In this document: positions 1 to 9,945 of the stretch, piece by piece | Position numbering within the stretch: position 1 is the stretch's first letter | Layout: every line of letters begins with the position of its first letter | Program-made: the position numbers and the translations under genes | DNA from: Alphaproteobacteria bacterium | GTDB lineage: Bacteria; Pseudomonadota; Alphaproteobacteria; UBA6615 | Direction of reading: 5' to 3' | DNA: 64,000 nucleotides | Assembly (NCBI GenBank): GCA_021774575.1 | Contig: JAJFIX010000009.1 | Span: 248,001-312,000 of the forward strand | Notes under the pieces: generated by a model | What the model was told of the DNA's origin: nothing | The model's database searches: none | The model's input: the letters and a program-made list of their open reading frames with translations, nothing else

Positions 1-2
1 TT

Positions 3-1796
3 CGTGACACCCATGGGGGCGGTGCGCTGGCCGGCTTTGGGTCGGCAAAAGGGTCGAACGAGGAAGCCTATTTATTCCAGAAAATGGTTCGCGCCGGGTT
101 TGGCACAAACAATGTCGATCATTGCACCCGTCTGTGCCACGCAAGCTCTGTCGCGGCGTTGATGGAAACCATCGGTTCGGGTTCGGTGACAGCCGATTTT
201 GGCGCCGCCTTGGACGCCGATGTGATCATTGTTATCGGCGCGCGTCCGGCACAAAATCACCCGGTCGCCGCGACCTATATTAAGCAGGCTGTGGCAAAGG
301 GAGCGACGCTCATCGTCATGGACCCGCGACGTCAAGGGCTCAGCCGTCATGCGGCGCATCATCTGCAGTTTAAGCCCGGAACCGATGTCGCTCTGCTCAA
401 TGCGATCATGCATGTCATCCATGATGAAGGCCTGTTTGATCGCCAATATATTCAGGCCCATACGGAAAATTTCGAGGCCCTTGCCGCGAAATTGCCCGAA
501 TTCTCCCCGGAAAAAATGGCCCCCTTATGCGGCATTGACCCAGAGGTCATTCGCGATGTTGCGCGGACCTATGCGCGGGCTGAAAAGGGACTGATTTTCT
601 GGGGCATGGGTATTTCCCAGCATGTTCACGGCACCGACAATGCGCGCTCGTTGATTTCGCTGGCGCTGATGTGCGGACATGTTGGCCGCCCTGGAACCGG
701 CCTGCATCCGCTGCGCGGCCAAAACAATGTCCAGGGCGCCTCCGACGCCGGACTGATCCCGATGTTTTATCCAAACTATAAAGGGGTTGGCGCGGCAAAG
801 GCGGAATTTGAAGCCTATTGGGGGATCGCGGCGCTGGATCCAAATCCGGGCCTGACGGTCGTTGAAATCATGGGAGCGGCCCTGGCCGGTGACATCAAGG
901 GCATGTATATTCTGGGCGAAAACCCGGCAATGTCGGACCCCGATCAGCGTCACGTGCGCGAAGCGCTGGCCAATTTAGACCATCTGGTGGTTCAGGAAAT
1001 ATTTCTGACCGAGACCGCCTTTCACGCTGATGTCATACTGCCGGCATCGGCATTTGCCGAGAAATCCGGGACCTTCACCAACACCAATCGCCAGGTACAG
1101 CTCGCCCGACCGGTCTTGGAATTACCCGGTGAGGCGCGACAGGATTGGCAAATCACCCAAGACCTCGCCCGGCGGATCGGGCTCGACTGGGCATATCGGG
1201 ATGTAGGTGAGATCTATGAAGAAATGCGCGGATGTATGCCGTCCCTGGCCGCCATTTCTTGGGATCGATTGCAGCGCGAGGGTGGCGTGACTTACCCATG
1301 TGCGGGCGAAGACGAGCCGGGGCAGGCGATTATTTTCGGCGATGGATTTCCCACGCCGACGGGGCGCGGAAAATTTGTCCCGGCCGATATTGTGCCACCG
1401 GACGAAGTGCCCGACGAAGCTTATCCTTTTGTCTTGACCACCGGCCGCATGCTCGAACATTGGCATACCGGCGCCATTACCCGCCGGTCCGACATTCTCG
1501 ATAGGCTAGAGCCCGAAGCCGTGGCTTGCTTGCATCCGGCAGAGCTTGATCGCCTTGGTGTCATGCCCGGCGAGCATATCCGCGTTGCCTCGCGCCGGGG
1601 TATGGTTGAATTGGCGGCGCGCGCCGACCGGGACGTTGCCCCCGGCATGGTGTTTATTCCGTTTTGTTTTGCTGAGGCTGCGGCCAATCTTTTGACCAAT
1701 CCGGCGCTGGACCCTTTTGGCAAAATCGCCGAGGTGAAGTTTTGCGCCGCCCATGTTGAAAAAGCCCCGACCGGTGATCGGGTGGCGGCGCAATAA
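3..1796 (+). CDS. Formate dehydrogenase-like molybdopterin oxidoreductase, catalytic subunit (5' partial)
   Basis: Large molybdopterin-bis-MGD oxidoreductase of the FdhF/FdhA type, which oxidises formate to CO2. The frame is open to the left edge, so the N-terminus with its Fe-S domain lies outside the window. The visible part starts in the conserved segment ending NNVDHCTRLCH. The second Cys of that segment (codon TGC) occupies the place of the selenocysteine of E. coli FdhF, so this is a Cys variant even though a full Sec system lies 15 kb away. Further family landmarks are RGQNNVQGASD, the ADVILPASAF segment, and a C-terminal MopB-CT domain with LTTGRMLEHWHTGAITRRS. It converges with hspQ across a 25-bp gap. 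The family is sure; formate as substrate is inferred from similarity. Confidence 0.9.
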   Translation, partial: RDTHGGGALAGFGSAKGSNEEAYLFQKMVRAGFGTNNVDHCTRLCHASSVAALMETIGSGSVTADFGAALDADVIIVIGARPAQNHPVAATYIKQAVAKGATLIVMDPRRQGLSRHAAHHLQFKPGTDVALLNAIMHVIHDEGLFDRQYIQAHTENFEALAAKLPEFSPEKMAPLCGIDPEVIRDVARTYARAEKGLIFWGMGISQHVHGTDNARSLISLALMCGHVGRPGTGLHPLRGQNNVQGASDAGLIPMFYPNYKGVGAAKAEFEAYWGIAALDPNPGLTVVEIMGAALAGDIKGMYILGENPAMSDPDQRHVREALANLDHLVVQEIFLTETAFHADVILPASAFAEKSGTFTNTNRQVQLARPVLELPGEARQDWQITQDLARRIGLDWAYRDVGEIYEEMRGCMPSLAAISWDRLQREGGVTYPCAGEDEPGQAIIFGDGFPTPTGRGKFVPADIVPPDEVPDEAYPFVLTTGRMLEHWHTGAITRRSDILDRLEPEAVACLHPAELDRLGVMPGEHIRVASRRGMVELAARADRDVAPGMVFIPFCFAEAAANLLTNPALDPFGKIAEVKFCAAHVEKAPTGDRVAAQ

Positions 1797-1821
1797 AGGC
1801 TCAGCTTAGTTAGCTCACTGC

Positions 1822-2154
1822 TTAACTCAGTGGTCTTTGAGCACAATATAAGCCATCTTCAAAGCCACTAAATATCTCGCTAAGGAGCGGATTACTGATG
1901 GGTTCGCCACTCGGTTCGCTAGCCAGATTGCGTTCCGCCACATATGTCGTCTCGTCGGATCCATCGACCAGCACGTGATACCAGGGCTGGTCTTTGGGCG
2001 GACGGCTGAGAGCGACATTGTCATACCACTCGTCCTCGCCCTGGAAGGTGGCGTCAACATCGAATATGGCGCCTCGATAATCGAAGCGGCGATGTTGAAC
2101 AATTTGGCCGAGGCCGAATTTGGCTGTCTGTCCGAGCATTATACCTGGTTCCAT
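1822..2154 (-). CDS. hspQ: HspQ / YccV-like hemimethylated-DNA-binding domain protein
   Basis: About 110 residues with the hallmarks of the HspQ family: KFGLGQIVQHRRFDYRGAIFDVD, then DEWYDNVALSRPPKDQPWYHVLVD, and TTYVAERNL. In E. coli this small heat-shock protein binds DNA and acts as an adaptor and specificity factor for the Lon protease. The frame is open upstream to 2295, but family length (about 105 residues) favours an ATG at 2154 or 2139. Neither has a strong ribosome binding site. It is divergent from the dehydratase that starts at 2279, so the 125-bp gap should hold both promoters. The identification is firm; the exact start is not. Confidence 0.88.
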   Translation of the reverse strand: MEPGIMLGQTAKFGLGQIVQHRRFDYRGAIFDVDATFQGEDEWYDNVALSRPPKDQPWYHVLVDGSDETTYVAERNLASEPSGEPISNPLLSEIFSGFEDGLYCAQRPLS

Positions 2155-2278
2155 AAAACAACTTTGGCAGTGATTGTGGCATCGTTGGCGGCCATCATGC
2201 AACAATCGCACAACAATCGCATGGGGTAGGTCCGGTGCAATAGTAAGCCGTCTTGAGCGGCGATTGATGGAGACGGCG

Positions 2279-4021
2279 ATGTCGGACAACGACAAGAAAG
2301 AAACTCATAAGCGGAAACTGCGCAGCAGCGCCTGGTTCGCCCCGATGGACCGCAACGGGTTTGCCAGCCGGAGCTGGATGAAAAACCAGGGATTGCCAGA
2401 TCATATGTTTGATGGGCGCCCAGTCATTGGGATCTGTAATACCGCCTCCGAACTCACGCCCTGCAATGCCCATTTCGACAAGATCGCCGAACATGTGAAA
2501 CGCGGCGTCTTTGAAATGGGTGGGTTTCCGCTGGAATTTCCGGTCACCAGCCTTGGCGAAACCCTGATGCGGCCAACAACAATGCTGTTCCGCAATCTGG
2601 CTTCAATGGATGTCGAAGAATCGATCCGGGCCAATCCGATCGATGGCGTTATCTTGCTCACCGGCTGCGATAAAACCACGCCGGCTCTCGTGATGGGGGC
2701 CGCGAGCTGCGATCTGCCGACCTTGGTTGTTTCCGGGGGACCGATGTTGAACGGGAAATTTCGCGGGGAAGATATCGGGTCTGGGACCAATCTTTGGAAA
2801 TTTTCCGAAGATGTCCGGGCCGACAAAATGACCCTCGACGATTTTATCGCCGCCGAGAGCTGCATGTCGCGGTCCGCCGGTCATTGTATGACCATGGGTA
2901 CGGCCTCGACCATGGCCTGCATGGTTGAGGCGTTGGGCATCGCCCTGCCCGGCAACGCCGCCATCCCGGCGGTCGATAGCCGTCGCTATGTGTTGGCCCA
3001 TATGGCCGGGCGGCGTATTTGCGAGATGGTGGGCGAAGACCTGAAACTATCCCAGATATTGACCCGACCGGCCTTTGAAAATGCAATTCGGGTGAATGGG
3101 GCGATTGGCGGATCGACAAATGCGGTGGTTCACCTGCTGGCGATTGCTGGGCGGATTGGCGTCGATTTGGACCTTGAGGATTGGGATCGGCTTGGGCGCG
3201 ATATTCCATGCCTGGTAAATCTGATGCCCTCGGGAAAATATCTGATGGAAGATTTCTACTATGCCGGCGGCCTGCCGATGGTGATGAAGGAAATGGGGGC
3301 GCATCTGGATAAAACTGCGCTGACCGTCAGTGGCAAGACTGTTGGCGAAAATATCGAAACGGCCGAATGTTTCGACCGCGACGTCATTCACCCGGCCGAC
3401 AGACCGTTTAAAAATCAGGGCGGCATCGTCGTGCTGAAAGGCAATCTCGCCCCTCGAGGGGCGGTGCTCAAACCTTCGGCGGCAACCAAAAAGCTCATGC
3501 AGCATGAAGGCCGCGCGGTGGTGTTTGAGGATATTGACGACTTTAATGCGCGCATTGATGATCCGGAGCTTGATGTCGAGCCGGACGATATTCTGGTTTT
3601 GAAAAATTGTGGCCCGAAGGGCTATCCCGGATTTCCCGAAGCCGGGGGGATGGCAATGCCGCCGAAAATTCTGGCCCAAGGGGTCACCGATATGGTGCGC
3701 ATTTCTGACGCCAGAATGTCGGGTACCGCCTACGGAACGGTCGTCCTGCATACGAGCCCGGAGGCAGCCGATGGAGGCGCGCTGGCACATGTTCGCAACG
3801 GCGATCGAATTATCCTTGACGTTGCTGGCAGGCGCCTTCACTTAGACGTAGATGAGGCGGAATTAGCGGCACGGGCGAAAGACTGGCGTCCTCCGGAGCG
3901 ACCGATCCGGCGCGGCTGGTACCAGCTATATCACGATCATGTCCTGCAAGCCGATCAAGGTGCCGACCTTGATTTCCTGGTTGGAGGTAGCGGTGCGCCG
4001 GTGCCACGGAAAAATCATTAG
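2279..4021 (+). CDS. IlvD/Edd family dehydratase (sugar-acid or dihydroxy-acid dehydratase)
   Basis: A 580-residue dehydratase that uses an Fe-S cluster as a Lewis acid to remove water from a dihydroxy acid. Candidate cluster-binding Cys lie in the GICNTASELTPCN, LLTGCDKTTPA and SAGHCMTMGTAS segments, and AIGGSTNAVVHLLAIA is also typical. The opening (SSAWFAPMDRNGFASRSWMKNQG) is closer to L-arabinonate-type dehydratases than to the branched-chain amino-acid enzyme, so a sugar acid is the likelier substrate. The ATG at 2279 is chosen because GGAG lies 7 bases upstream and the 35 extra codons before it look non-coding. The aminotransferase starts 25 bp downstream and is probably co-transcribed. 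Confidence 0.85.
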   Translation: MSDNDKKETHKRKLRSSAWFAPMDRNGFASRSWMKNQGLPDHMFDGRPVIGICNTASELTPCNAHFDKIAEHVKRGVFEMGGFPLEFPVTSLGETLMRPTTMLFRNLASMDVEESIRANPIDGVILLTGCDKTTPALVMGAASCDLPTLVVSGGPMLNGKFRGEDIGSGTNLWKFSEDVRADKMTLDDFIAAESCMSRSAGHCMTMGTASTMACMVEALGIALPGNAAIPAVDSRRYVLAHMAGRRICEMVGEDLKLSQILTRPAFENAIRVNGAIGGSTNAVVHLLAIAGRIGVDLDLEDWDRLGRDIPCLVNLMPSGKYLMEDFYYAGGLPMVMKEMGAHLDKTALTVSGKTVGENIETAECFDRDVIHPADRPFKNQGGIVVLKGNLAPRGAVLKPSAATKKLMQHEGRAVVFEDIDDFNARIDDPELDVEPDDILVLKNCGPKGYPGFPEAGGMAMPPKILAQGVTDMVRISDARMSGTAYGTVVLHTSPEAADGGALAHVRNGDRIILDVAGRRLHLDVDEAELAARAKDWRPPERPIRRGWYQLYHDHVLQADQGADLDFLVGGSGAPVPRKNH

Positions 4022-4046
4022 CGGTGGATTTTATGGGAATATTGAG

Positions 4047-5231
4047 ATGAATAAGATCGAAAATGCGCCGATACTCCGCACCCGCGAGCAGATAAATAAT
4101 CTGCAGGATTCTCAGATCCGCCAAATCGCCCATGCGGGCATGGGGCGCGATGACGTTATCGCCCTATGGTTTGGTGAATCCGACGAACCGACGCCGACCT
4201 TTATCCGTGACGCGGCGTCGCGGGCCCTCGACGAAGGTCACACCTTTTATCCGCCCAATCGTGGAATTCCGGAACTCTTGCCCGCCCTTTCCGATTACAT
4301 GACGGCGCTGCATCAGCGGCCGATTACCGAGGACCGGATTACCGTATCGGCTTCGGCGATGAACGGTATCATGTTGGTAATGCAACTCCTGGTCGATCCG
4401 GGAGATAATGTCGTTCTGGTGACGCCGCTCTGGCCCAACTGTGCCGAGACCGTTCATATCATGGGTGGCGAGACCCGCCGGGTGCCGCTGGACCTTAAAG
4501 ATGGTCGATGGCAATTGGATATAGATCGGTTGTTCGATCAATGTGACGGACGGACCAAGGCGATTTTCTTAAATTCGCCGGGCAACCCAACCGGCTGGGT
4601 GATGGATGCAGAAAGTCAACGCATCGTGCTCGATGAGGCGCGGGCGCGCAATATCACCATTATCGCCGATGAGGTCTATGAGCGGCTTTGCTATGTCGGC
4701 GATCGTGCGCCATCGTTTCTCGACATTGCAGAACCAGGCGACCCGGTGATCGCGGTCAATAGCTTTTCCAAGAATTGGTCAATGACCGGGTGGCGGCTTG
4801 GTTGGCTAACCCATCCACCTTCCTTGGGTGACCGAATGGGCATGTTGACCGAATATAATATCGCCGGACCAACAAGTTTTGTGCAGCATGCCGGGGCAAC
4901 CGCGCTGCGCGATGGCGACGACTATATCGCGTCTTTGAGAGCCCGATATAGGCAAAACCGCAATATCATTTGTGATCGGCTCGCCGGTTGGGATCGTGTT
5001 CGATTAGCTCGGCCCGATGGCGCATTCTATGCTTTTTTTGCCGTCGAGGGCGCCGATGACAGCATGGCTTTGGCTTTGGAAATTCTTAACAAAACCGGCG
5101 TTGGCGTTGCCCCTGGGGCGGCCTTTGGGCCCGAAGGAGAGGGCTGGCTCAGGCTTTGTTTTGGCGTGCGGCCCGAGACCCTGGAAATTGCCCTTGACCG
5201 GCTGGAAGGACTTCTTGGCAATGGTGCGTGA
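4047..5231 (+). CDS. Class I/II PLP-dependent aminotransferase
   Basis: A 394-residue fold-type I aminotransferase. The PLP-binding lysine is K242 in NSFSKNWSMTGWRLGW; the other landmarks are the substrate segment LNSPGNPTGWV (about 176-186), the cofactor aspartate in IIADEVYERL (about 206-214), and a C-terminal Arg in WLRLCFGVRP. The substrate cannot be told from sequence; aspartate, an aromatic amino acid or a branched-chain acid are all possible. The start at 4047 is taken because the frame upstream runs through the preceding gene's 3' end. It probably forms an operon with the dehydratase upstream. Its last 11 bp overlap the small gene at 5221. Confidence 0.88.
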   Translation: MNKIENAPILRTREQINNLQDSQIRQIAHAGMGRDDVIALWFGESDEPTPTFIRDAASRALDEGHTFYPPNRGIPELLPALSDYMTALHQRPITEDRITVSASAMNGIMLVMQLLVDPGDNVVLVTPLWPNCAETVHIMGGETRRVPLDLKDGRWQLDIDRLFDQCDGRTKAIFLNSPGNPTGWVMDAESQRIVLDEARARNITIIADEVYERLCYVGDRAPSFLDIAEPGDPVIAVNSFSKNWSMTGWRLGWLTHPPSLGDRMGMLTEYNIAGPTSFVQHAGATALRDGDDYIASLRARYRQNRNIICDRLAGWDRVRLARPDGAFYAFFAVEGADDSMALALEILNKTGVGVAPGAAFGPEGEGWLRLCFGVRPETLEIALDRLEGLLGNGA

Positions 5232-5391
5232 TCGCAGCAAAATCGACCGCCAGAAAAAACTATCTTCCGACGCGCCGAAGTCCGCCGCCCAGGAGCGGCG
5301 CGAGCGTAGCGCGGAGGCCTTGCGGGCCAACTTACGGCGGCGCAAAAAACGGGGGAAAACTCCTGATAGTCAGGGTCATTCCTCAAGCTGA
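5221..5391 (+). CDS. Small basic hypothetical protein
   Basis: A 56-residue, strongly basic protein (many Arg and Lys) overlapping the aminotransferase stop by 11 bp, which suggests translational coupling. The C-terminal half ERRERSAEALRANLRRRKKR resembles short uncharacterised alphaproteobacterial proteins that end in a similar Arg-rich helix. No signal peptide or membrane segment is visible. Its position before dcd and murA suggests a conserved small gene rather than a chance frame, but no function can be assigned. Confidence 0.55.
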   Translation: MVRDRSKIDRQKKLSSDAPKSAAQERRERSAEALRANLRRRKKRGKTPDSQGHSSS

Positions 5392-5464
5392 CGAATCGGT
5401 CGCTCCGCTATCATAGTGGCGTGCACCATTTTTTTTAAAATGCAAAAAATAAGAGACAGGTAAT

Positions 5465-6019
5465 ATGACGGTAATGCCGGACCATTGGATCACGCGCATG
5501 GCGCAAGACCATGGAATGATCGATCCTTTCGTCGCGGGGCAAACACGTGACGGCGTCATTTCCTATGGCGTATCGTCCTATGGCTATGACGCGCGCATGT
5601 CACGGGAATTTCAGATTTTCACAAATTTGGATTCGGCGATCGTCGACCCAAAAAATTTCGATCCCAATAGCCTGGTCGAACGTGAAGGCGATGTCTGTAT
5701 TATTCCACCGAACAGCTTCGCCTTGGCCCGGACCATGGAATATTTCCGCATCCCGCGCGATATTTTGGCGATTTGTCTGGGCAAATCGACCTATGCGCGC
5801 TGCGGCATCATCGTCAATGTGACGCCGTTGGAGCCCGAGTGGGAGGGGCATGTGACCTTGGAAATATCCAACACCACGCCGCTTCCCGCACGGGTTTATA
5901 CCGGTGAGGGGGTTTGCCAATTTTTGTTCATCAAGGGCGATGCACCGCCCGACATCTCCTATGCCGACCGAAGCGGCAAATATATGCGCCAAACCGGCAT
6001 TACACCGCCAAGACTCTGA
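5465..6019 (+). CDS. dcd: dCTP deaminase
   Basis: A 184-residue dCTP deaminase, which converts dCTP to dUTP plus ammonia to supply dTMP synthesis. The family core is clear: [13 protein letters not shown] near the start, [20 protein letters not shown], then [20 protein letters not shown] and the catalytic segment [17 protein letters not shown]. Length matches the family. A purine-rich AGACAGG sits 5 bases before the ATG. An A/T-rich stretch just upstream (5428-5455) is a plausible promoter. A short tandem repeat follows the stop codon. Confidence 0.97.
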   Translation: MTVMPDHWITRMAQDHGMIDPFVAGQTRDGVISYGVSSYGYDARMSREFQIFTNLDSAIVDPKNFDPNSLVEREGDVCIIPPNSFALARTMEYFRIPRDILAICLGKSTYARCGIIVNVTPLEPEWEGHVTLEISNTTPLPARVYTGEGVCQFLFIKGDAPPDISYADRSGKYMRQTGITPPRL

Positions 6020-6024
6020 TCGGG

Positions 6025-6070
6025 TTTTGCTGCCATTTTGGATTTTGCTGCCATTTTGGATTTTGCTGCC
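6025..6070. repeat. 18-bp tandem repeat, 2.6 copies
   Basis: Unit TTTTGCTGCCATTTTGGA is present at 6025-6042 and 6043-6060, with a further 10 bases at 6061-6070. The copies are identical. It starts 5 bp after the dcd stop. No hairpin or coding role is apparent; slippage is the simplest explanation. Confidence 0.9.
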
Positions 6071-6243
6071 GCTGGCGGTTGACCTTGCCGGCCCCGCCGG
6101 CCACATGAAGAGGGAAGACTGATTTGGACGTAGAACTACTTGCTAGAGGTGACGGACACGCCCACGGGCCCGTCGTTCTGCCGCCCGCCGAAGAGCGGAC
6201 GGAAAAGGTGCTCCGAGGGCCAGCGAAAACGACAGGACCGGTA

Positions 6244-7503
6244 ATGGATAAAATTCGCATTCGTGGTGGGCGACCGCTCAACGGTACGATCGCAATCGGT
6301 GGCGCGAAAAACGCGGCCTTGCCTTTGATGGCGGCGTCTTTGCTGACCGATCAGAAACTGACTTTGACCAATGTGCCCGAGCTGGCGGATATTGAGACCC
6401 TGTTGCGTCTGCTCGAGCAGCACGGCGTTGAGATGTCGCGGGAAAATCGGCGGTTGGACTTAACGGGCTCGGAAATTATCAGCACCACGGCGCCTTATGA
6501 ACTCGTTCGTAAAATGAGAGCGAGCGTATTGGTGCTTGGGCCCATTTTGGCCCGTGCCCATCAGGCAAAAGTTTCCCTGCCCGGCGGCTGTGCAATCGGC
6601 GCGCGGCCGGTCGATCTGCATTTAAAGGCGCTCACCCAGATGGGCGCCGATATCACCGTCGAGCAAGGCTATATTGAGGCCCAGGCGAAAAACGGCTTGC
6701 GCGGCGCCCATATCGTCTTTCCCCAGGTTTCGGTTGGCGCGACGGAAAATATCCTGCTCGCCGCGACATTGGCCGAGGGTGAGACCATCCTCGAAAATGC
6801 CGCCCGAGAGCCAGAGATCAGCGATCTGGCGCACTGCCTGATTGCTATGGGGGCGCAAATCGAAGGCGTCGGTAGTGATCGTTTGACCATTACCGGGGTT
6901 AAGGCGCTGCATGGAACGACCCATGCAATTATGCCCGACCGGATCGAGGCCGGAACCTATGCGATTGCCACCGCGATTACCGGCGGCACCGTCGAATTGG
7001 AAGGCGCGCGCCTCGATCATATCGACGCGCTGGCCCACAAAATGCGCGAAGCCGGGGTGACGATTGACGAACGCAATGGCGGTGTTTTTGTCAACCGGGC
7101 CAATCGTGATCTTATCGGCGTTGACGCTATGACCGAACCCTTTCCCGGATTTCCCACCGACCTGCAGGCCCAATTTATGGCCCTGATGACCCGGGCCAAA
7201 GGGGCATCGATGCTGACCGAGACGATTTTTGAAAATCGGTTCATGCATGTGCCGGAACTGCAGAGAATGGGGGCAAATATTAACCTACATGGTTCTTCGG
7301 CAATGGTGCGCGGGGTCGGTAAGCTGACCGGCGCACCGGTGATGGCGAGTGACCTGCGCGCCAGTGCATCTCTGGTTATTGCTGCCCTGGCGGCAGAAGG
7401 CGAAACCGAGATCGCCCGGGTCTATCACCTTGATCGGGGCTATGAATGTTTGGAGCAAAAACTCACCGGTGTTGGCGCTGAAGTCGAGCGCGTTGGCGAT
7501 TGA
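6244..7503 (+). CDS. murA: UDP-N-acetylglucosamine 1-carboxyvinyltransferase
   Basis: First committed step of peptidoglycan synthesis: transfer of enolpyruvate from PEP to UDP-GlcNAc in the cytoplasm. It has 419 residues, the usual length. The N-terminus [20 protein letters not shown] is the family's uridine-binding start, and the catalytic Cys is C116 in [15 protein letters not shown], the residue alkylated by fosfomycin in other species. The frame is open back to 6124, but the added 40 residues are not MurA-like, so ATG 6244 is used. DUF2948, hisG and hisD follow closely; this order is common in alphaproteobacteria. Confidence 0.97.
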   Translation: MDKIRIRGGRPLNGTIAIGGAKNAALPLMAASLLTDQKLTLTNVPELADIETLLRLLEQHGVEMSRENRRLDLTGSEIISTTAPYELVRKMRASVLVLGPILARAHQAKVSLPGGCAIGARPVDLHLKALTQMGADITVEQGYIEAQAKNGLRGAHIVFPQVSVGATENILLAATLAEGETILENAAREPEISDLAHCLIAMGAQIEGVGSDRLTITGVKALHGTTHAIMPDRIEAGTYAIATAITGGTVELEGARLDHIDALAHKMREAGVTIDERNGGVFVNRANRDLIGVDAMTEPFPGFPTDLQAQFMALMTRAKGASMLTETIFENRFMHVPELQRMGANINLHGSSAMVRGVGKLTGAPVMASDLRASASLVIAALAAEGETEIARVYHLDRGYECLEQKLTGVGAEVERVGD

Positions 7504-7524
7504 CGGTTGCGTGAATTTTCGAGG

Positions 7525-7944
7525 ATGACTGAAAGCTCATTGAAATTAAGAGCGCGGGATGGCGACGATTTTGCCGTCATTTCGGCGCTTGTTCAGGACG
7601 CACTCGTACCTATCGGTGATATCGAATATGTCCCGGCCGAAAACCAGTTTCTGCTGGCGGTCAATCGATTTCTCTGGGAAAACCCCGGCGAGAGCGGCGG
7701 CGAGCGCATTTTATCGGGCCTAGCTTTTGCCAACGTTACAGCAGTTCAGCGGCAGGGTATCGACATTTTAGACCGCAGCGGCTTTTTGGAACTTTTGGCG
7801 ATGGAACTGCCGGCCGATGACCTTGTGCAATTGACTTTTGCCGACGGAGCCGCGATACGTCTGAAAATAACCGAGTTATCCTGCACCTTGGAGGATTTCG
7901 GCGAGACTTGGCCGACCGCCTGGCGGCCCCAACACGACCAATAA
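7525..7944 (+). CDS. DUF2948 family protein
   Basis: About 139 residues matching DUF2948, a family of unknown function that in alphaproteobacteria typically sits between murA and hisG/hisD. Recognisable parts are [21 protein letters not shown] near the start and [20 protein letters not shown] with the ending [14 protein letters not shown]. The ATG at 7525 has GAGG immediately before it, too close for a normal ribosome binding site, so TTG 7507 is an alternative. It sits 21 bp after murA and 11 bp before hisG, so it is almost certainly in the same transcript. Confidence 0.8.
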   Translation: MTESSLKLRARDGDDFAVISALVQDALVPIGDIEYVPAENQFLLAVNRFLWENPGESGGERILSGLAFANVTAVQRQGIDILDRSGFLELLAMELPADDLVQLTFADGAAIRLKITELSCTLEDFGETWPTAWRPQHDQ

Positions 7945-7955
7945 AGCGAATATCA

Positions 7956-8630
7956 GTGTCCGATAAAGAAAAACTAGTCCTGGCCTTGCCCAAGGGGCGC
8001 ATCTTGAAAGAGGTGATGCCGATTTTGGCTGCCGCCGGTGTGATGCCCGAAGACGATTTCGACGATCCGGACTCGCGCAAACTCCGGTTTGCGACCAAGG
8101 ATGGAGCGCTGGAGATTGTGCGGGTGCGGTCCTTTGATGTTGCGACCTTTGTCGCCTTCGGTGGTGCCGATTTCGGTGTCTGCGGGTCCGACGTGATCAT
8201 GGAATTTGATTATGCGGAACTCTATGCACCGGTTGACCTTGCCGTTGGTCACTGCAAATTGGCGGTCGCTGCGCCCAAAGATTTTGTCGAGGCCGATGAC
8301 CCAACTCGTTGGAGCCATCTGCGCGTCGCGACCAAATATCCAAACATTACGGAAAAATATTATACCGCCCGGGGCATTCAGGCCGAATGTGTGAAACTCA
8401 ACGGTGCGATTGAACTGGCACCGCTGCTGGGACTGTGCCGACGCATTGTCGATCTCGTTTCGACCGGGGCGACATTGGCCGCCAATGGTTTGGTGGTGAT
8501 CGAAGAAATCGCCGATGTGAGCGCGCGCCTTGTGGTCAATCGGGCCAGCTTGAAGACTCGTGCTGGTGAAATGTCGGGCTGGACCGAGCGTATTGGCCAG
8601 GCCGTTCAGGATCGTGGCGATGCCCCTTAG
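7956..8630 (+). CDS. hisG: ATP phosphoribosyltransferase, short form
   Basis: First step of histidine synthesis: ATP plus PRPP gives phosphoribosyl-ATP. It has 224 residues, the short HisG type lacking the C-terminal regulatory domain, which in characterised systems works with a HisZ partner; HisZ is not in this window. The start [13 protein letters not shown] is diagnostic, as are [11 protein letters not shown] and the PRPP loop [18 protein letters not shown] 7956 is chosen because it precedes the conserved start and avoids overlap with the upstream gene. Its last 11 bp overlap hisD. Confidence 0.95.
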   Translation: MSDKEKLVLALPKGRILKEVMPILAAAGVMPEDDFDDPDSRKLRFATKDGALEIVRVRSFDVATFVAFGGADFGVCGSDVIMEFDYAELYAPVDLAVGHCKLAVAAPKDFVEADDPTRWSHLRVATKYPNITEKYYTARGIQAECVKLNGAIELAPLLGLCRRIVDLVSTGATLAANGLVVIEEIADVSARLVVNRASLKTRAGEMSGWTERIGQAVQDRGDAP

Positions 8631-9945
8631 GCTGGATGCGGGAAGGGCGGGGTTCGAAGCTGAATTTGACGCGCTGGTAACGGCGCGCCGCCAAGCGCCC
8701 CAAGATGTGCGCGCCACCGTTGCCGAAATTCTCGCCCGGGTCGAAAAGGACGGCGATGCGGCGGTCATTGACTATACGAAGAAATTTGACCGGCTGGATC
8801 TAACGCCGGAAACGATCGCCATCGGGCCCGATGAAATCGAAGGTGCCTGGGGTAAATGCGACCGACGCCTGCTTTCGGCATTGGAACATTCGGCCGCCCG
8901 AATTGAGGATTATCACCGGCGCCAAATGCCGCAAGATAGTCTCTATCGCGATGATGACGGCACGGAGCTTGGCTTCCGCTGGCAGCCTTTGGATGCCGTC
9001 GGTCTTTATGTGCCCGGCGGCAAAGCGGCATACCCGTCTTCGGTGCTGATGAATGCCGTTCCGGCGCGGGTCGCCGGTGTGCCCCGTTTGGCCATGGTCG
9101 TGCCAACACCGGGTGGCGAATTGGTGCCGGCGGTGCTGGCCGCAGCCAAGATTGCAGGCGTGTCCGAGATTTATCGTATCGGCGGCGCTCAAGCCGTCGC
9201 GGCATTGGCCTATGGGACCGAAACAATTGGAGCCGTCGATAAAATCGTTGGGCCAGGAAATATTTATGTCGCAACCGCCAAGGCCCAGGTGTTTGGCCAA
9301 GTTGGTATTGATTCGGTGGCCGGACCGTCCGAGGTTCTGATTATTGCCGATAAAGGCAGCGCCCCAAAGTGGATCGCTGCCGATTTGATGGCCCAAGCCG
9401 AACATGACAGCGCCGCCCAGTCGGTGTTGATCACCGATGATCAGGAATTTGCCGACGCGATCGGGCGTGAAGTCGAGGCCTGTTTGGCGTCGTTGCCGCG
9501 GGCCGCGATTGCCGCGGCCAGTTGGCGTGATCATGGCGCCATTATTACCGTCTCTGACTTGCAAGATGCTGTTGGCCTGGTTGACCGTATGGCGCCGGAG
9601 CATTTGCAACTTGCCTGCGAAGACGGTATCGCCGGTCAGCTTGCGGCGGCGGTTAAACATGCCGGTGCTATATTTATTGGTCGCCTGACTCCCGAGGCGA
9701 TAGGCGATTATGTTGCCGGTCCAAGTCATGTTTTGCCGACCAGCCGTACCGCACGATTTTCGTCCGGCTTGAGTGTTTTCGACTTTCTAAAACGCAGTTC
9801 GCTGATCCGCTACGGCGCGGCCGGTTTGGCCAAAAGTGGCGCGGCCGCCGTCACCTTGGCCGAGGCCGAAGGATTGCACGCGCACGCGCTATCGGTCGCA
9901 CTGAGATTAAAGGAGGGATTAAAGGAGGGGTTAAAGGGCGACTAA
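8620..9945 (+). CDS. hisD: Histidinol dehydrogenase
   Basis: Final two oxidations of histidine synthesis, L-histidinol to L-histidine with NAD+ and Zn2+. It has 441 residues. Motifs seen: [34 protein letters not shown], the Zn/active-site region [26 protein letters not shown], and [23 protein letters not shown] 8620 overlaps the hisG stop by 11 bp. The C-terminus ends in a small internal duplication, [12 protein letters not shown], from a repeated TTAAAGGAGGG stretch. The stop overlaps the stop of the convergent gene at 9942. Confidence 0.97.
   Translation: MPLRLDAGRAGFEAEFDALVTARRQAPQDVRATVAEILARVEKDGDAAVIDYTKKFDRLDLTPETIAIGPDEIEGAWGKCDRRLLSALEHSAARIEDYHRRQMPQDSLYRDDDGTELGFRWQPLDAVGLYVPGGKAAYPSSVLMNAVPARVAGVPRLAMVVPTPGGELVPAVLAAAKIAGVSEIYRIGGAQAVAALAYGTETIGAVDKIVGPGNIYVATAKAQVFGQVGIDSVAGPSEVLIIADKGSAPKWIAADLMAQAEHDSAAQSVLITDDQEFADAIGREVEACLASLPRAAIAAASWRDHGAIITVSDLQDAVGLVDRMAPEHLQLACEDGIAGQLAAAVKHAGAIFIGRLTPEAIGDYVAGPSHVLPTSRTARFSSGLSVFDFLKRSSLIRYGAAGLAKSGAAAVTLAEAEGLHAHALSVALRLKEGLKEGLKGD

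Noticed and set aside
6124-6243. A 40-residue N-terminal extension of MurA
   Set aside because: MurA has its usual length from ATG 6244 and the extension does not resemble any MurA.
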